A stretch of 64,000 bases of DNA from an uncultured Polaribacter sp. (GCF_947500975.1 NZ_CANMUE010000010.1:1-64000); one strand, 5' to 3'. Counted from the stretch's first letter, positions 45,330-54,062 are shown. Translations and numbers: made by a program. Notes: generated by a model not told the origin, from the letters alone.

Positions 45330-46784
45330 ATGAAAACAAAACATACAAATATTATTATTATTGGGGCAGGTTTATCTGGTATAGGTGCAGCATGTCATTT
45401 ACAGCGTAAAAACCCAAATAAAACTTACATAGTATTAGAAGCAAGAACAGAAATTGGTGGGACATGGAGTTTATTTAAATACCCTGGAATTAGATCAGAC
45501 TCAGACATGTACACTTTTGGATACTCTTTTAAAACTTGGGATGATGATAAATCTTTTGCACCTGCACCATCAATATTAAAATATTTAAAAGAGGCTTCAG
45601 AAGAATATAAAGTAACTGAAAATATTGTTTTCAATCAAAAAGTGGTTTCTTATAATTTTGATACTTCGAATAATTTATGGACATTAAAAACCATTAATCC
45701 TATTACAAAAGAGGAATCTTTTTACACTTCAAATCATATTTTTAATTGTAGTGGTTATTATAATTACGATCATGGATATACACCTAAATTTAAAGGCTTA
45801 GAGAACTTTAAAGGTACTTTTATCCATCCTCAAAAATGGGATACTAACTTAGATTATGGCAATAAAAAAGTGGTGGTAATTGGTAGTGGGGCAACTGCAG
45901 TTACCATAGTTCCATCTATTGCAGAAAAAGTGGAAAAAGTAACCATGCTACAAAGATCACCTACATATATTGCAGCGCTACCTAATAAAGATAAGATTGC
46001 TGCTTTTATAAAAAAAATATTACCTAGTAAAATTGCACATACTTTAGTTAGAACAAAAAATATTTTAACAGATATGTTGTTTTTTAATTTGTGTAGAAAG
46101 TTTCCTGAAACAATGAAGAAAATTATCTTTAAAGGAATTAAAAAAGAGCTAGGAGATTTCCCTTTAGAACCTCATTTTAAACCAAATTATAAACCTTGGG
46201 ATCAACGTTTTTGTTTAGTGCCTGATGGTGATTTTTTTAAGGCATTAAAGGCTGGGAAAGCAGATGTTATTACTAATACTATTGACACTTTTGTTAAAAA
46301 TGGTATTAAATTAAGTACAGGTGAAATTTTAGAAGCCGATATTATTGTAAGTGCCACAGGTTTAAGTCTTATACCTTTTGGTGGCGCAAAAATTTCTATT
46401 AATAATACTCCTTTTGATATTACAAAGCGTTTTATTTACAAAGGGTTAATGCTAAGCGAATTACCTAACTTTTTTGTTTTTGCTGGCTATACAAATGCTT
46501 CTTGGACTTTAAAAAGTGACTTAACAAGTGAATACATTTCTAGAATGCTAAAGTATTTAGATAAAAACAACTACTCCTCTGTAAAAGCACAAGTAATTGA
46601 AAATAATTTAGGAGAAATACCTTTAATCAATTTAAATTCTGGTTATATACATAGAGCTATGGATATTTTACCCAAACAAGGTGATAAATTTCCTTGGAGG
46701 TTGTATCAAAACTTTATTTTAGACTATAAAGTTTTAAGGATTGATAAGATTAATGAAAAACGTTTAGTTTTTACTAAAAATTAG
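45330..46784 (+). CDS. Baeyer-Villiger-type flavin monooxygenase (EthA-like)
   Basis: A 484-residue class B flavin monooxygenase. It has an FAD-binding GAGLSG motif at 12-17, the Baeyer-Villiger fingerprint FKGTFIHPQKW at 160-170, and a second dinucleotide motif for NADPH (VIGSGATAV, about 187-195). It oxidises ketones or thioethers using NADPH and oxygen. It is convergent with, and overlaps by 11 nt, an SDR gene, so the oxidation products may be further processed by the neighbouring dehydrogenases. Confidence 0.85.
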   Translation: MKTKHTNIIIIGAGLSGIGAACHLQRKNPNKTYIVLEARTEIGGTWSLFKYPGIRSDSDMYTFGYSFKTWDDDKSFAPAPSILKYLKEASEEYKVTENIVFNQKVVSYNFDTSNNLWTLKTINPITKEESFYTSNHIFNCSGYYNYDHGYTPKFKGLENFKGTFIHPQKWDTNLDYGNKKVVVIGSGATAVTIVPSIAEKVEKVTMLQRSPTYIAALPNKDKIAAFIKKILPSKIAHTLVRTKNILTDMLFFNLCRKFPETMKKIIFKGIKKELGDFPLEPHFKPNYKPWDQRFCLVPDGDFFKALKAGKADVITNTIDTFVKNGIKLSTGEILEADIIVSATGLSLIPFGGAKISINNTPFDITKRFIYKGLMLSELPNFFVFAGYTNASWTLKSDLTSEYISRMLKYLDKNNYSSVKAQVIENNLGEIPLINLNSGYIHRAMDILPKQGDKFPWRLYQNFILDYKVLRIDKINEKRLVFTKN

Positions 46785-47604
46785 CGTTAAAACTCTTAAA
46801 CGAATCTGTATTTACATCTCTCTTTAATTCACTTCTCATTAATGGTAATATCCATTTTTTAGGAACAAAATTTGAAACAAACCACATTTTAAAAGAATCA
46901 TTACCGTAAACTATTTTTGGCTGTTTTTTAATAATCGATTTTATAACATGCTTTACAATTTTTTCCGGTGGTGTAGTTAGGTTTTTAGCAACATGTTCTA
47001 AGACATGTGGTTGTTTTCCTATATTTGTTTTAATACCTCCAGGATGTAAACAATGAATAGAGATTGGGCTTTTATAAAACTCTGCCATTAACGATTCTGT
47101 AAAACCACGAACAGCAAATTTAGAAGCAGCATAATCAGAATTTATTGGAGGGCTTACCAAACCAAAAACACTAGATACATTTACTAAAGCGCCTTCATTA
47201 TTAGCCACTAATTGAGGTAAAAAAGCTTTTGAACCAAAGACAACTCCATAAAAATTAACATCCATTATTTTTTTAAAATCATCAATTTCCATATTATAAA
47301 AAGGTATTAGACTTCCTTCAATTCCGGCATTATTAATAACCACATGAGCATTGCCTAAATTTGTTTTTACATTATTTGCAAAGTCAAAAACTTGTTCTTT
47401 TTTAGAAACATCCACTTTTTGAATATATATATTTTCTTTACCTATAATACTTTCTAATGTTAGAACTACATTTTGTAAATCTTCAAAATTATAATCACAT
47501 AAAGCTAGTTTTGATCCTAATTTTGCAAACTCTATTGCATAGGATTTTCCCATACCAGATGCAGCTCCAGTGACAACAACTATTTTATTTTTAAAATTTT
47601 TCAT
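46774..47604 (-). CDS. Short-chain dehydrogenase/reductase
   Basis: A 276-residue SDR with the classical TGAASGMGKS cofactor motif (about 12-21), NNAG near 92 and catalytic Y-x-x-x-K (YAASK). The cofactor is NAD(H) or NADP(H). Its first 45 residues are identical to those of the adjacent 47611 gene. It ends 10 nt inside the convergent monooxygenase gene. The substrate is unknown; a hydroxy or keto compound linked to the monooxygenase is a reasonable guess. Confidence 0.85.
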   Translation of the reverse strand: MKNFKNKIVVVTGAASGMGKSYAIEFAKLGSKLALCDYNFEDLQNVVLTLESIIGKENIYIQKVDVSKKEQVFDFANNVKTNLGNAHVVINNAGIEGSLIPFYNMEIDDFKKIMDVNFYGVVFGSKAFLPQLVANNEGALVNVSSVFGLVSPPINSDYAASKFAVRGFTESLMAEFYKSPISIHCLHPGGIKTNIGKQPHVLEHVAKNLTTPPEKIVKHVIKSIIKKQPKIVYGNDSFKMWFVSNFVPKKWILPLMRSELKRDVNTDSFKSFNANF

Positions 47605-47610
47605 TTAAGA

Positions 47611-48408
47611 CTATTTTAATGTTTTTTTAAATTCTATCCACGCTAAAAAATTATATAGCTTTTTTGGCAAAAAATTTGCGGCAAACCTTGCTTTAGAAGA
47701 ACCTTTTCCATAAACTATTTTAGGTCTATTCGCTTTTATTGATTTAATAACATATTTTACAATATCTGATGGAGGAGTTACTAAATATTTTTGTGAGAAT
47801 TCTTTACTTTCTGCTTTTTTAGCAATATTTGTATTTATTCCTCCTGGGTGTAAACAATGAATAGATATTGGACTTTTGTAATATTCTAAAATCAATGATT
47901 CTGTAAAACCAGTAACAGCAAATTTAGAGGCACAATAATCTGAACTAGTTGGCACACCAATTAACCCAAAAATACTAGCTACATTAACCAAAACTCCTTC
48001 ATTGTTTTCTTCTAATTGTGGTAAAAAAGCTTTAGAACCAAATAAGACTCCATAAAAATTAATATCCATAACTTTCTTAAAATCGGTTAGATCAATATCT
48101 TTAAACTGCTCTACATCTCCTTCAATTCCTGCATTATTAATAACCACATGAGCATTACCTAATTTTGTTTTTACATTATTAGCAAAGTCAAAAACTTGTT
48201 CTTTTTTAGAAACATCTACTTTCTCTATATAAACATTTTCTTTACCTATAATATTTTCTATAATTAAGGCAATATTTTGTAAATCTTCAAAATTATAATC
48301 ACATAAAGCAAGTTTTGATCCTAATTTTGCAAACTCTATTGCATAAGATTTTCCCATACCTGATGCAGCTCCAGTTACAACAACTATTTTATTTTTAAAA
48401 TTTTTCAT
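47611..48408 (-). CDS. Short-chain dehydrogenase/reductase (tandem paralogue)
   Basis: A 265-residue SDR, a tandem paralogue of the 46774 protein with a 6-nt gap. The N-terminal cofactor-binding half is almost unchanged (TGAASGMGKS, NNAGIEG). The C-terminal half has diverged, and the catalytic motif is YCASK. Selective divergence of the substrate half suggests the two enzymes act on related but different compounds, or that gene conversion keeps the N-termini alike. Confidence 0.85.
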   Translation of the reverse strand: MKNFKNKIVVVTGAASGMGKSYAIEFAKLGSKLALCDYNFEDLQNIALIIENIIGKENVYIEKVDVSKKEQVFDFANNVKTKLGNAHVVINNAGIEGDVEQFKDIDLTDFKKVMDINFYGVLFGSKAFLPQLEENNEGVLVNVASIFGLIGVPTSSDYCASKFAVTGFTESLILEYYKSPISIHCLHPGGINTNIAKKAESKEFSQKYLVTPPSDIVKYVIKSIKANRPKIVYGKGSSKARFAANFLPKKLYNFLAWIEFKKTLK

Positions 48409-48463
48409 GATTAATGTATCTCACATAAATGTACTTCTTTTTTTTTAATTGTACTTTAGCAAA

Positions 48464-48628
48464 ATGTTTAAACCAAGAATTGAATTAGAGAAAGATGATT
48501 TTTATTGGAATGAACAAGGTTATAAAGTTTTTACAGAAAAATATCATCTAAAAAGAGGATACTGCTGCAAAAGTGGCTGTAAACATTGCCCTTTTGGATA
48601 TGATAAAAAAACAGATTCATTCAAATAA
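48464..48628 (+). CDS. DUF5522 family small Cys protein
   Basis: A 54-residue protein with the DUF5522 pattern: an acidic start (ELEKDDFYWNEQGYKVFTEKYHLKRG) and the cluster CCKSGCKHCPFGY (residues 34-46) with four cysteines and a histidine, probably binding zinc. No function is known. It lies upstream of the DUF4197 gene and was missed in larger-frame searches because of its size. Confidence 0.75.
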   Translation: MFKPRIELEKDDFYWNEQGYKVFTEKYHLKRGYCCKSGCKHCPFGYDKKTDSFK

Positions 48629-48683
48629 ACAGTGACTATTTAACAATTTTTGTTTCTTAGAAACAATACAAATACATAAAAAA

Positions 48684-49394
48684 ATGATTAAAAGAATTTT
48701 AGTTTTAGTAATTGCAATTCAGTTTTCAAGTTGTGATGTTTTACAAAATGTAGCAAGTCAGTTACCAACAGGTGGTAGTTTATCTCAAAAACAAATAGGA
48801 AATGGATTAAGACAAGCTTTGGATAATGGTATTACAAATCAAGTTACCAAATTAACTTCTAAAGATGGCTTCTATAAAAACGACTTAGTTAAAATTTTAT
48901 TACCCAAAGAATTACAAGCTGTAGATAACGGCTTACGTAAAATTGGACTTAGTAATTTAGCAGATGAAGGTATAAAAGTTTTAAACAGAGCTGCAGAAGA
49001 TGCTGTAAAAACTGCAACTCCAATTTTTGTTAACGCTATAAAAGACATCACTTTTACAGATGCAAAAAACATTTTATTAGGTGATAAAAATGCTGCAACT
49101 AATTATTTGCAAACAAAAACAAATGAAAGTTTATATAATAGTTTTAGTCCTGTAATTAATAATTCTTTTTCTAAAGTTGGTGCAGATAAAATTTGGAGTA
49201 ACTTAATTAGTAAATACAATTCAATTCCTTTTGTAAATAAAGTTAATCCAGATTTAACACAATATGTAACAAACCAAGCATTACAAGGTGTTTTTACAAT
49301 GATTGAAGTTGAAGAAAAAGGAATTAGAGAAAAAGTAGGTTTAAGGAATACTGCACTTTTAAAGCAGGTTTTTGCTCTACAAGATTTGAAATAA
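48684..49394 (+). CDS. DUF4197 domain lipoprotein
   Basis: A 236-residue protein with a lipoprotein signal (FSSC, Cys at 17) and the DUF4197 pattern: GLRQALDNGITNQVTKLTSKDGFYKND, ILLPKELQ and the ALQGVFTMIEVEEKGIRE end. The function is unknown; it is probably helical and anchored in the envelope. A remarkable inverted repeat follows within 25 nt of its stop. Confidence 0.8.
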   Translation: MIKRILVLVIAIQFSSCDVLQNVASQLPTGGSLSQKQIGNGLRQALDNGITNQVTKLTSKDGFYKNDLVKILLPKELQAVDNGLRKIGLSNLADEGIKVLNRAAEDAVKTATPIFVNAIKDITFTDAKNILLGDKNAATNYLQTKTNESLYNSFSPVINNSFSKVGADKIWSNLISKYNSIPFVNKVNPDLTQYVTNQALQGVFTMIEVEEKGIREKVGLRNTALLKQVFALQDLK

Positions 49395-49418
49395 ATTACC
49401 TTGTTTTTTTAGATAAAA

Positions 49419-49469
49419 ATTACTACTAATAAATTATAAATAATTAATTTTCAATTTATTAGTAGTAAT
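49419..49469 (+). repeat. 17-bp perfect inverted repeat after the DUF4197 gene
   Basis: The arms 49419-49435 and 49453-49469 (ATTACTACTAATAAATT and its exact complement) are separated by 17 nt. No immediate T-run follows. It could be a terminator, an RNA stem or a protein site before the 49532 gene. Confidence 0.7.
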
Positions 49470-49531
49470 AATGGTGAAATGTTTTTATTTTTTTATTATA
49501 TTTACTAATATAATAATCCCCCAAAATAATT

Positions 49532-49720
49532 ATGACTCACAAAAAACAACTTGTAAAATATAAAAACCATCTTCTTAAAAGATATTTAAAACTTTTAGAA
49601 AAAGCCTATAATTATAATTTTATAGACGAAGCAAAAAGTGATCTGGCCGCTTTTAAAGCTATGAAAATATTTGAAAAAATTAATCAAGTAAGTTATTTAG
49701 AAAGAGAAGTTATTCAATAA
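49532..49720 (+). CDS. Small helical protein of unknown function
   Basis: A 62-residue, Lys-rich and wholly helical protein (YKNHLLKRYLKLLEKAYNY, then FIDEAKSDLAAFKAMKIFEKI). No signal or membrane segment is visible. Composition and codon use resemble real genes here. No family is recognised. Confidence 0.55.
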   Translation: MTHKKQLVKYKNHLLKRYLKLLEKAYNYNFIDEAKSDLAAFKAMKIFEKINQVSYLEREVIQ

Positions 49721-49761
49721 ACTCTTTAAAATCGACTGAAAGATCATAATCGTTATTTGTT

Positions 49762-49893
49762 TTAAATAGAATGTAATTCACTTTTGGGATCTTTAGATCT
49801 AAAAAGCGGAAAGAATAATTGCACAAACCAAGGTTCTTTCATTTGATTCCAAGCATCAAATCTATCTGAATATTTTCTTGTTATTTTAGTAAT
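49762..49893 (-). other. Protein-like fragment directly after pyrF
   Basis: Immediately downstream of the pyrF stop, the minus strand reads a 43-codon open frame (KYSDRFDAWNQMKEPWF, then VQLFFPLFRSKDPKSELHSI) ending at 49762. It looks coding, with Trp and Phe-rich content unlike AT noise, but has no start codon apart from an internal ATG. It may be a gene remnant or a very short coupled gene. Confidence 0.3.
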
Positions 49894-49897
49894 CTAA

Positions 49898-50707
49898 TTA
49901 TAAATAAGTTGCCATTTGTTGTTGTAGTTCTTTTGCTTTATTAGCGGCGTCTTCAGCAAAAGTATTTTTATCGGAAGCATAAATAATTCCTCTAGAAGAA
50001 TTAATTAACAAACCAACGTTTTCTGCTAAACCATATTTACAAACATCTTCTAAACTACCTCCTTGGGCTCCAACCCCTGGAACTAATAAAAATGAATTAG
50101 GTACAATTTTTCTGATTTCTTTAAAATATTCAGCTTTTGTAGCCCCAACAACGTACATTAGGTTTTCAGAATTTTTATAGGTTAAAGAAGTTTCTAATAC
50201 TTGTTTATACAATTCTTTTTCATCAATCTTTTGAGTCTGAAAATCGAACGCTCCTTTATTAGAAGTTAAAGCTAAAAGTATCGTATGTTTGTCTTCAAAT
50301 GCTAAAAAAGGTTCTACAGAATCTTTTCCCATATAAGGAGCAATAGTTACAGAATCAAAAGCTAAATCTTCAAAAAACGCTTTTGCATACATTGTAGATG
50401 TATTACCAATATCACCACGTTTTGCATCAGCAATTGTAAAAATTTCTGGATAATTTTTATTTAAATATTTTATTGTTTTTTCTAAAGATTGCCAACCTTT
50501 AATTCCGTAAGCTTCATAAAAAGCTGTGTTTGGTTTATAAGCAACACATAAATGATGAGTTGCATCAATAATTGCTTTATTAAACGCAAAAATAGGATCC
50601 TCATCCTTTAATAAGTGTGATGGTATTTTATCTAAATCTACATCTAAACCAATACATAAAAAAGATTTTTTATGTTTTATCTGTGCTATAAGTTGTTCTG
50701 TTGTCAT
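49898..50707 (-). CDS. pyrF: Orotidine 5'-phosphate decarboxylase
   Basis: A 269-residue OMP decarboxylase of the longer (PyrF type 2) form, the last step of UMP synthesis. [15 protein letters not shown], at about 91-105, contains the catalytic Asp-Lys-Asp set. [10 protein letters not shown] binds phosphate. It has its own promoter at 50728-50755 and is divergent from the thioredoxin-like lipoprotein gene. Confidence 0.93.
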   Translation of the reverse strand: MTTEQLIAQIKHKKSFLCIGLDVDLDKIPSHLLKDEDPIFAFNKAIIDATHHLCVAYKPNTAFYEAYGIKGWQSLEKTIKYLNKNYPEIFTIADAKRGDIGNTSTMYAKAFFEDLAFDSVTIAPYMGKDSVEPFLAFEDKHTILLALTSNKGAFDFQTQKIDEKELYKQVLETSLTYKNSENLMYVVGATKAEYFKEIRKIVPNSFLLVPGVGAQGGSLEDVCKYGLAENVGLLINSSRGIIYASDKNTFAEDAANKAKELQQQMATYL

Positions 50708-50727
50708 TACTTTTACTTAAAGTTACG

Positions 50728-50755
50728 CAAAAATACTATTTTTAACGTTCTACAA
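50728..50755 (-). promoter_or_regulatory. pyrF promoter
   Basis: TTG (50755-50753), 17 nt, TATTTTTG (50735-50728) on the minus strand; the spacer is two short of the norm. The ATG lies 20 nt downstream. Confidence 0.45.
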
Positions 50756-50791
50756 TTGTAAGTTGTAACTTTTTTAATTGACATATTAAAT

Positions 50792-51277
50792 ATGAAAAAA
50801 ATAATTTTATTAATTCTGATCATTTTTACTAGCTGTGGCCCAGATCCTACTGAGTTTTCAGAAAAAGCATTAAAAGACACAGTTTTAAGTTTTAATAACT
50901 CTAAATTACCTTTTGAGCAAATATTATTAGAAAATAAAGGAAAAAAAATATTAATTGATGTTTGGGCTTCTTGGTGCAAAGATTGTATTGTTGGTCTACC
51001 AAAAATAAAAAAAATACAAAATGATTTCCCTAATGTAGTTTATCTTTTTTTGTCTGTAGATAAAAACATTGCTTCATGGAAAAGAGGAATTAAAAGATAC
51101 AATTTAATAGGTAAACACTACAACTTACCTAAAGGAATGAATGAAGGTGATTTTGTAGATTTTTTAAATGTAAATTGGATTCCACGTTATTTATTGGTAG
51201 ATGAAACAGGAAAAATAACCGTTTTTAATGCTAAAAAAGCAACTGATAAAAACCTTTTAAAAGCTCTACAAAAGTAA
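50792..51277 (+). CDS. Thioredoxin-like lipoprotein (TlpA/ResA type)
   Basis: A 161-residue protein with a lipoprotein signal (TSC, Cys at 15) and a thioredoxin-fold domain. The active site WASWCKDC has Cys at 62 and 65, and the cis-Pro segment is NWIPRYLL. Anchored in the periplasm, it would reduce disulphides or act in cytochrome or protein folding. It is convergent with neither neighbour; tpiA follows 89 nt downstream. Confidence 0.85.
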   Translation: MKKIILLILIIFTSCGPDPTEFSEKALKDTVLSFNNSKLPFEQILLENKGKKILIDVWASWCKDCIVGLPKIKKIQNDFPNVVYLFLSVDKNIASWKRGIKRYNLIGKHYNLPKGMNEGDFVDFLNVNWIPRYLLVDETGKITVFNAKKATDKNLLKALQK

Positions 51278-51366
51278 TAAATAAAACGTTTTAGTAACTA
51301 TTTCTAATTCTGAAGCAATTTTCATTAGCCATTTCATAAATTTACCTTTTTAAAACGAATATAATT

Positions 51367-52125
51367 ATGAGACAAAAAATAGTAGCTGGAAATTGGAAAA
51401 TGAATAATGATAAAAGTGAAACTAAATCACTTATCAAAGGTTTAAACAAATCAATAAAAAAATTATCATTAGAAAATACTAGAGTTATTATTGCTCCTTC
51501 TTTTGTTAATTTAGCTTCAGCAATCAAAAAAACTAAGAAATCTAAAATAGAAGTTGTTTCACAAAATATGCATCAATCTAAAAGTGGTGCTTTTACGGGC
51601 GAAGTTTCAGCCGATATGTTAACATCAATTGGTATTAAAACTGTAATTATTGGCCATTCTGAAAGAAGATCTATTTTTAATGAAACAGATAATCTTTTAG
51701 CTGAAAAAGTAAATTCAGCGTTAGAAAATGATTTAGAAACTATCTTTTGTTTTGGCGAATTATTAGAAGACAGAAAATCTGGTAATCATTTTAACATAGT
51801 TGAAGAACAGTTAAAAAATGTACTTTTTCAATTAGATGAAATTGCTTGGGAGAACATTATTTTAGCTTATGAACCTGTTTGGGCAATTGGAACTGGAGAA
51901 ACTGCAAGTCCAGAACAGGCGCAAGAAATGCATGCTTTTATTAGAAGTATTATTGAAAAGCAATACAATAAAAAAGTAGCAAATGCTGTTTCAATTTTAT
52001 ACGGTGGAAGTGTAAAACCTGCAAACGCAAAAGAAATTTTCTCTAAAGAAGATGTAGATGGAGGGTTAATTGGGGGTGCTTCTTTAAATGCTGCAGATTT
52101 TTCTGCAATCATTAAAGCAATTTAA
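51367..52125 (+). CDS. tpiA: Triosephosphate isomerase
   Basis: A 252-residue TIM, interconverting dihydroxyacetone phosphate and glyceraldehyde 3-phosphate. It has the substrate Lys in AGNWKMN, the catalytic His in IIGHSERRS, the catalytic Glu in AYEPVWAIGTG, and the phosphate loop YGGSVKPAN. Its terminator doubles as the promoter region of the next gene. Confidence 0.95.
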   Translation: MRQKIVAGNWKMNNDKSETKSLIKGLNKSIKKLSLENTRVIIAPSFVNLASAIKKTKKSKIEVVSQNMHQSKSGAFTGEVSADMLTSIGIKTVIIGHSERRSIFNETDNLLAEKVNSALENDLETIFCFGELLEDRKSGNHFNIVEEQLKNVLFQLDEIAWENIILAYEPVWAIGTGETASPEQAQEMHAFIRSIIEKQYNKKVANAVSILYGGSVKPANAKEIFSKEDVDGGLIGGASLNAADFSAIIKAI

Positions 52126-52160
52126 AAGAAGAAAACCTGTAAACTTCTTTATAAAACTAA

Positions 52161-52168
52161 TAAATTTG
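52161..52168 (+). promoter_or_regulatory. prmA promoter box within the tpiA terminator region
   Basis: TAAATTTG (52161-52168) matches the -10-like consensus. Its last base is the first base of the tpiA terminator stem. Transcripts would start around 52174, inside the hairpin, so they carry little of the left arm. Confidence 0.5.
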
Positions 52169-52199
52169 CATCAAGATTTAAAATCTTGATGCTTTTTTT
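52168..52199 (+). terminator. Terminator of tpiA, abutting the prmA start codon
   Basis: GCATCAAGATT (52168-52178), TAA, AATCTTGATGC (52182-52192), then seven T residues (52193-52199) form a perfect 11-bp intrinsic terminator. The prmA ATG begins at 52200, directly after the T-run. Confidence 0.85.
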
Positions 52200-53036
52200 A
52201 TGGACAATATTTATTTAGAATACAATTTTACAGTTTCTCCAAAAGAACCTGCTACAGAAATTTTAATTGCCGAACTAGGAGCAATTGGGTTTGAAAGTTT
52301 TGTTGAAAACGAAAACGGAGTTACTGCCTATATTCAAAAAGAAGAATGGAATGCAACTATCTTAGAAGATATATTTGTTTTAAATTCTGATGAGTTTTCA
52401 ATCGAATACAATCAAAAAGAAGTAGCTCAAACTAATTGGAATGCAGAATGGGAAAAGAACTTCTCTCCTATTCAAGTAAATAATTTAGTTAGTATTAGAG
52501 CTCCATTTCATGAAAACCCAAATTTAAAGTACGATATAATAATTGAACCTAAAATGAGTTTTGGAACAGGTCATCATGAAACAACTCATATGATGATTGA
52601 GCATTTATTACAACTAGATTTAGAAAACAAAAAAGTTTTAGATATGGGTTGTGGCACAGGAATTTTAGCGATTTTTGCTGAAATGAAAGGTGCAAAACCT
52701 ATTGATGCAATTGATATTGATAATTGGTGTTATGAAAATTCTTTAGAAAATGTAGAGCGTAATAATTGCAAAAATATTGACGTTTATGAAGGAGATTCAT
52801 CACTTTTAATCAATAAAGAATATGAAGTAATTATTGCCAACATCAACAGAAATATTTTATTGATGGATATGAAAGTGTACACAAATTGTTTAGCAAAAAA
52901 AGGTACACTTTTATTAAGCGGTTTTTATGAAGAAGATATACCAATTATTGATGCAGAAGTTTCCAAATATGGTTTAAAATTAGAAACTTTTATTCAAAAA
53001 AATAATTGGGTTGCCTTAAAATATAACAAAGAGTAA
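52200..53036 (+). CDS. prmA: Ribosomal protein L11 methyltransferase
   Basis: A 278-residue PrmA with the class I methyltransferase motif DMGCGTGILAIFA (about 148-160), the post-II segment VIIANINRNILL, and an N-terminal substrate domain (YNFTVSPKEPATEILIAELG). It methylates lysines of ribosomal protein L11. The start codon directly follows the tpiA terminator T-run. Two short genes, clpS and a hypothetical, follow closely. Confidence 0.92.
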   Translation: MDNIYLEYNFTVSPKEPATEILIAELGAIGFESFVENENGVTAYIQKEEWNATILEDIFVLNSDEFSIEYNQKEVAQTNWNAEWEKNFSPIQVNNLVSIRAPFHENPNLKYDIIIEPKMSFGTGHHETTHMMIEHLLQLDLENKKVLDMGCGTGILAIFAEMKGAKPIDAIDIDNWCYENSLENVERNNCKNIDVYEGDSSLLINKEYEVIIANINRNILLMDMKVYTNCLAKKGTLLLSGFYEEDIPIIDAEVSKYGLKLETFIQKNNWVALKYNKE

Positions 53037-53059
53037 AAAAAAATTTTTATTTTTATAGC

Positions 53060-53335
53060 ATGAGCACAAAAGAAAAAATTAAAGAAGAAGTAGATATATT
53101 AGAACAAGAAGTATTTCAGCATGAAATAGTATTACATAATGATGATGTAAACACTTTTGACCATGTTATTGATTCTTTAGTTGATGTTTGCGATCATACT
53201 TTAGAACAAGCAGAACAATGTGCAACATTGGTTCATTATAAAGGAAAATGCACAGTAAAATCTGGTGAGTTTAAAGATTTAGAACCTAGATGTTCTAAAT
53301 TATTACAATTAGGTTTATCTGCAGAATTGATATAA
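53060..53335 (+). CDS. clpS: ATP-dependent Clp protease adaptor ClpS
   Basis: A 91-residue ClpS, the N-end rule adaptor that delivers substrates to ClpA. The core VLHNDDVNTFDHVIDSLVDV contains the family's NDD motif. The end (GKCTVKSG, LEPRCSKLLQ) is typical. It lies 23 nt after prmA and 3 nt before the next gene. Confidence 0.93.
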   Translation: MSTKEKIKEEVDILEQEVFQHEIVLHNDDVNTFDHVIDSLVDVCDHTLEQAEQCATLVHYKGKCTVKSGEFKDLEPRCSKLLQLGLSAELI

Positions 53336-53338
53336 TTT

Positions 53339-53611
53339 ATGGAAAATGTATTAAAATATTTTCAATTTTCTGACTTTAAAATTGATCAATCAAACACTTT
53401 TTCAGGAAATGAAATTGCTTATTCTGAAATAAACCCTACGCATTACCTAATTTTTGAAAAAAAAAATAAAATGTATACTTTATATGTTTCAAAATATTTA
53501 AACCGAAAAGAAATAGCAGTTAAACCCCCAGAAATACTAGAGTTACTGGTAGAAAACTATGACAAAAGCATTCCGGAACATAGGATTGCAATTAGACAAT
53601 ATTTAGGCTAA
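53339..53611 (+). CDS. Small hypothetical protein downstream of clpS
   Basis: A 90-residue soluble protein with no signal peptide or membrane helix; two predicted strand-rich blocks (YFQFSDFKIDQSNTFSGNEI, HYLIFEKKNKMYTLYVSKY) then a helical end. It is 3 nt from clpS and ends in a terminator, so it is probably part of the prmA-clpS operon. No family is recognised. Confidence 0.6.
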   Translation: MENVLKYFQFSDFKIDQSNTFSGNEIAYSEINPTHYLIFEKKNKMYTLYVSKYLNRKEIAVKPPEILELLVENYDKSIPEHRIAIRQYLG

Positions 53612-53638
53612 ACTCGAATAAAATTCGAGTTTTTTTAT
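53611..53638 (+). terminator. Terminator of the prmA-clpS operon
   Basis: AACTCGAAT (53611-53619), AAA, ATTCGAGTT (53623-53631) and a T-run form a clean intrinsic terminator. It overlaps the last base of the preceding stop codon. Confidence 0.85.
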
Positions 53639-53802
53639 TTTATAAAAGTTTTTATGTGACTTATTAAAATTAAATGTGTCTTAAGTATAAGAACATAAAA
53701 TAAAGATTAAAAAAATATTGTCCTCAAACTTCAAGTCTTAAAAAAATATTGAAAAAGAAAAGAAGATAGTAGTAGTTAGTTTTATACTAAGTTTGGTTAG
53801 AC

Positions 53803-53838
53803 AAAAAGACCCTAAACATCTGTTTAGGGTCTTTTTAA
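53803..53838. terminator. Strong terminator without an assigned gene
   Basis: A 16-bp perfect stem (53803-53818 with 53821-53836) has T and A tracts at both ends. No protein gene precedes it on either strand within 165 nt, so it may belong to a small RNA or be a relic. A TAAGTTTG box lies at 53788-53795. Otherwise 53639-53887 shows nothing. Confidence 0.7.
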
Positions 53839-53887
53839 TTTTATTAAAAATATTTATACCAATATTTGTAACACAATTAAAGTAAAA

Positions 53888-53921
53888 AAAACCTTTAAAA
53901 TCAATTGATTTTAAAGGTTTT
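53888..53921 (-). terminator. Perfect 34-bp palindromic terminator after the tRNA remnant
   Basis: The 17-nt arms 53888-53904 and 53905-53921 are exactly complementary with no loop spacer (contained TCAATTGA centre). On the minus strand a T-run follows. It is placed as the natural terminator of a leftward tRNA gene, of which only the 3' end (53931-53951) remains here. Confidence 0.7.
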
Positions 53922-53930
53922 ATAAAAAAG

Positions 53931-53951
53931 TGACCATGGCAGGATTCAAAT
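53931..53951 (-). other. tRNA 3'-end remnant, probable attachment site (attL)
   Basis: On the minus strand this reads ATTTGAATCCTGCC then ATGGTCA. That is a tRNA T-loop, the 3' half of a T-stem (CCTGC), acceptor CATGGTC and discriminator A. The 5' body is absent: the sequence to the right is unrelated. A tyrosine recombinase gene begins 165 nt away. This is the expected displaced 3' fragment left when an element integrates into a tRNA gene. The isoacceptor cannot be named from the fragment. Confidence 0.6.
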
Positions 53952-54062
53952 AATGCAATTGGCTGAAATAATATAAAACACAGATATGCTATAAAATACT
54001 TATAAATAAAGGTTTTTATGTTTTTTAAATTGCAACTTGCTCTAGTTTATTGCAAATAATCG

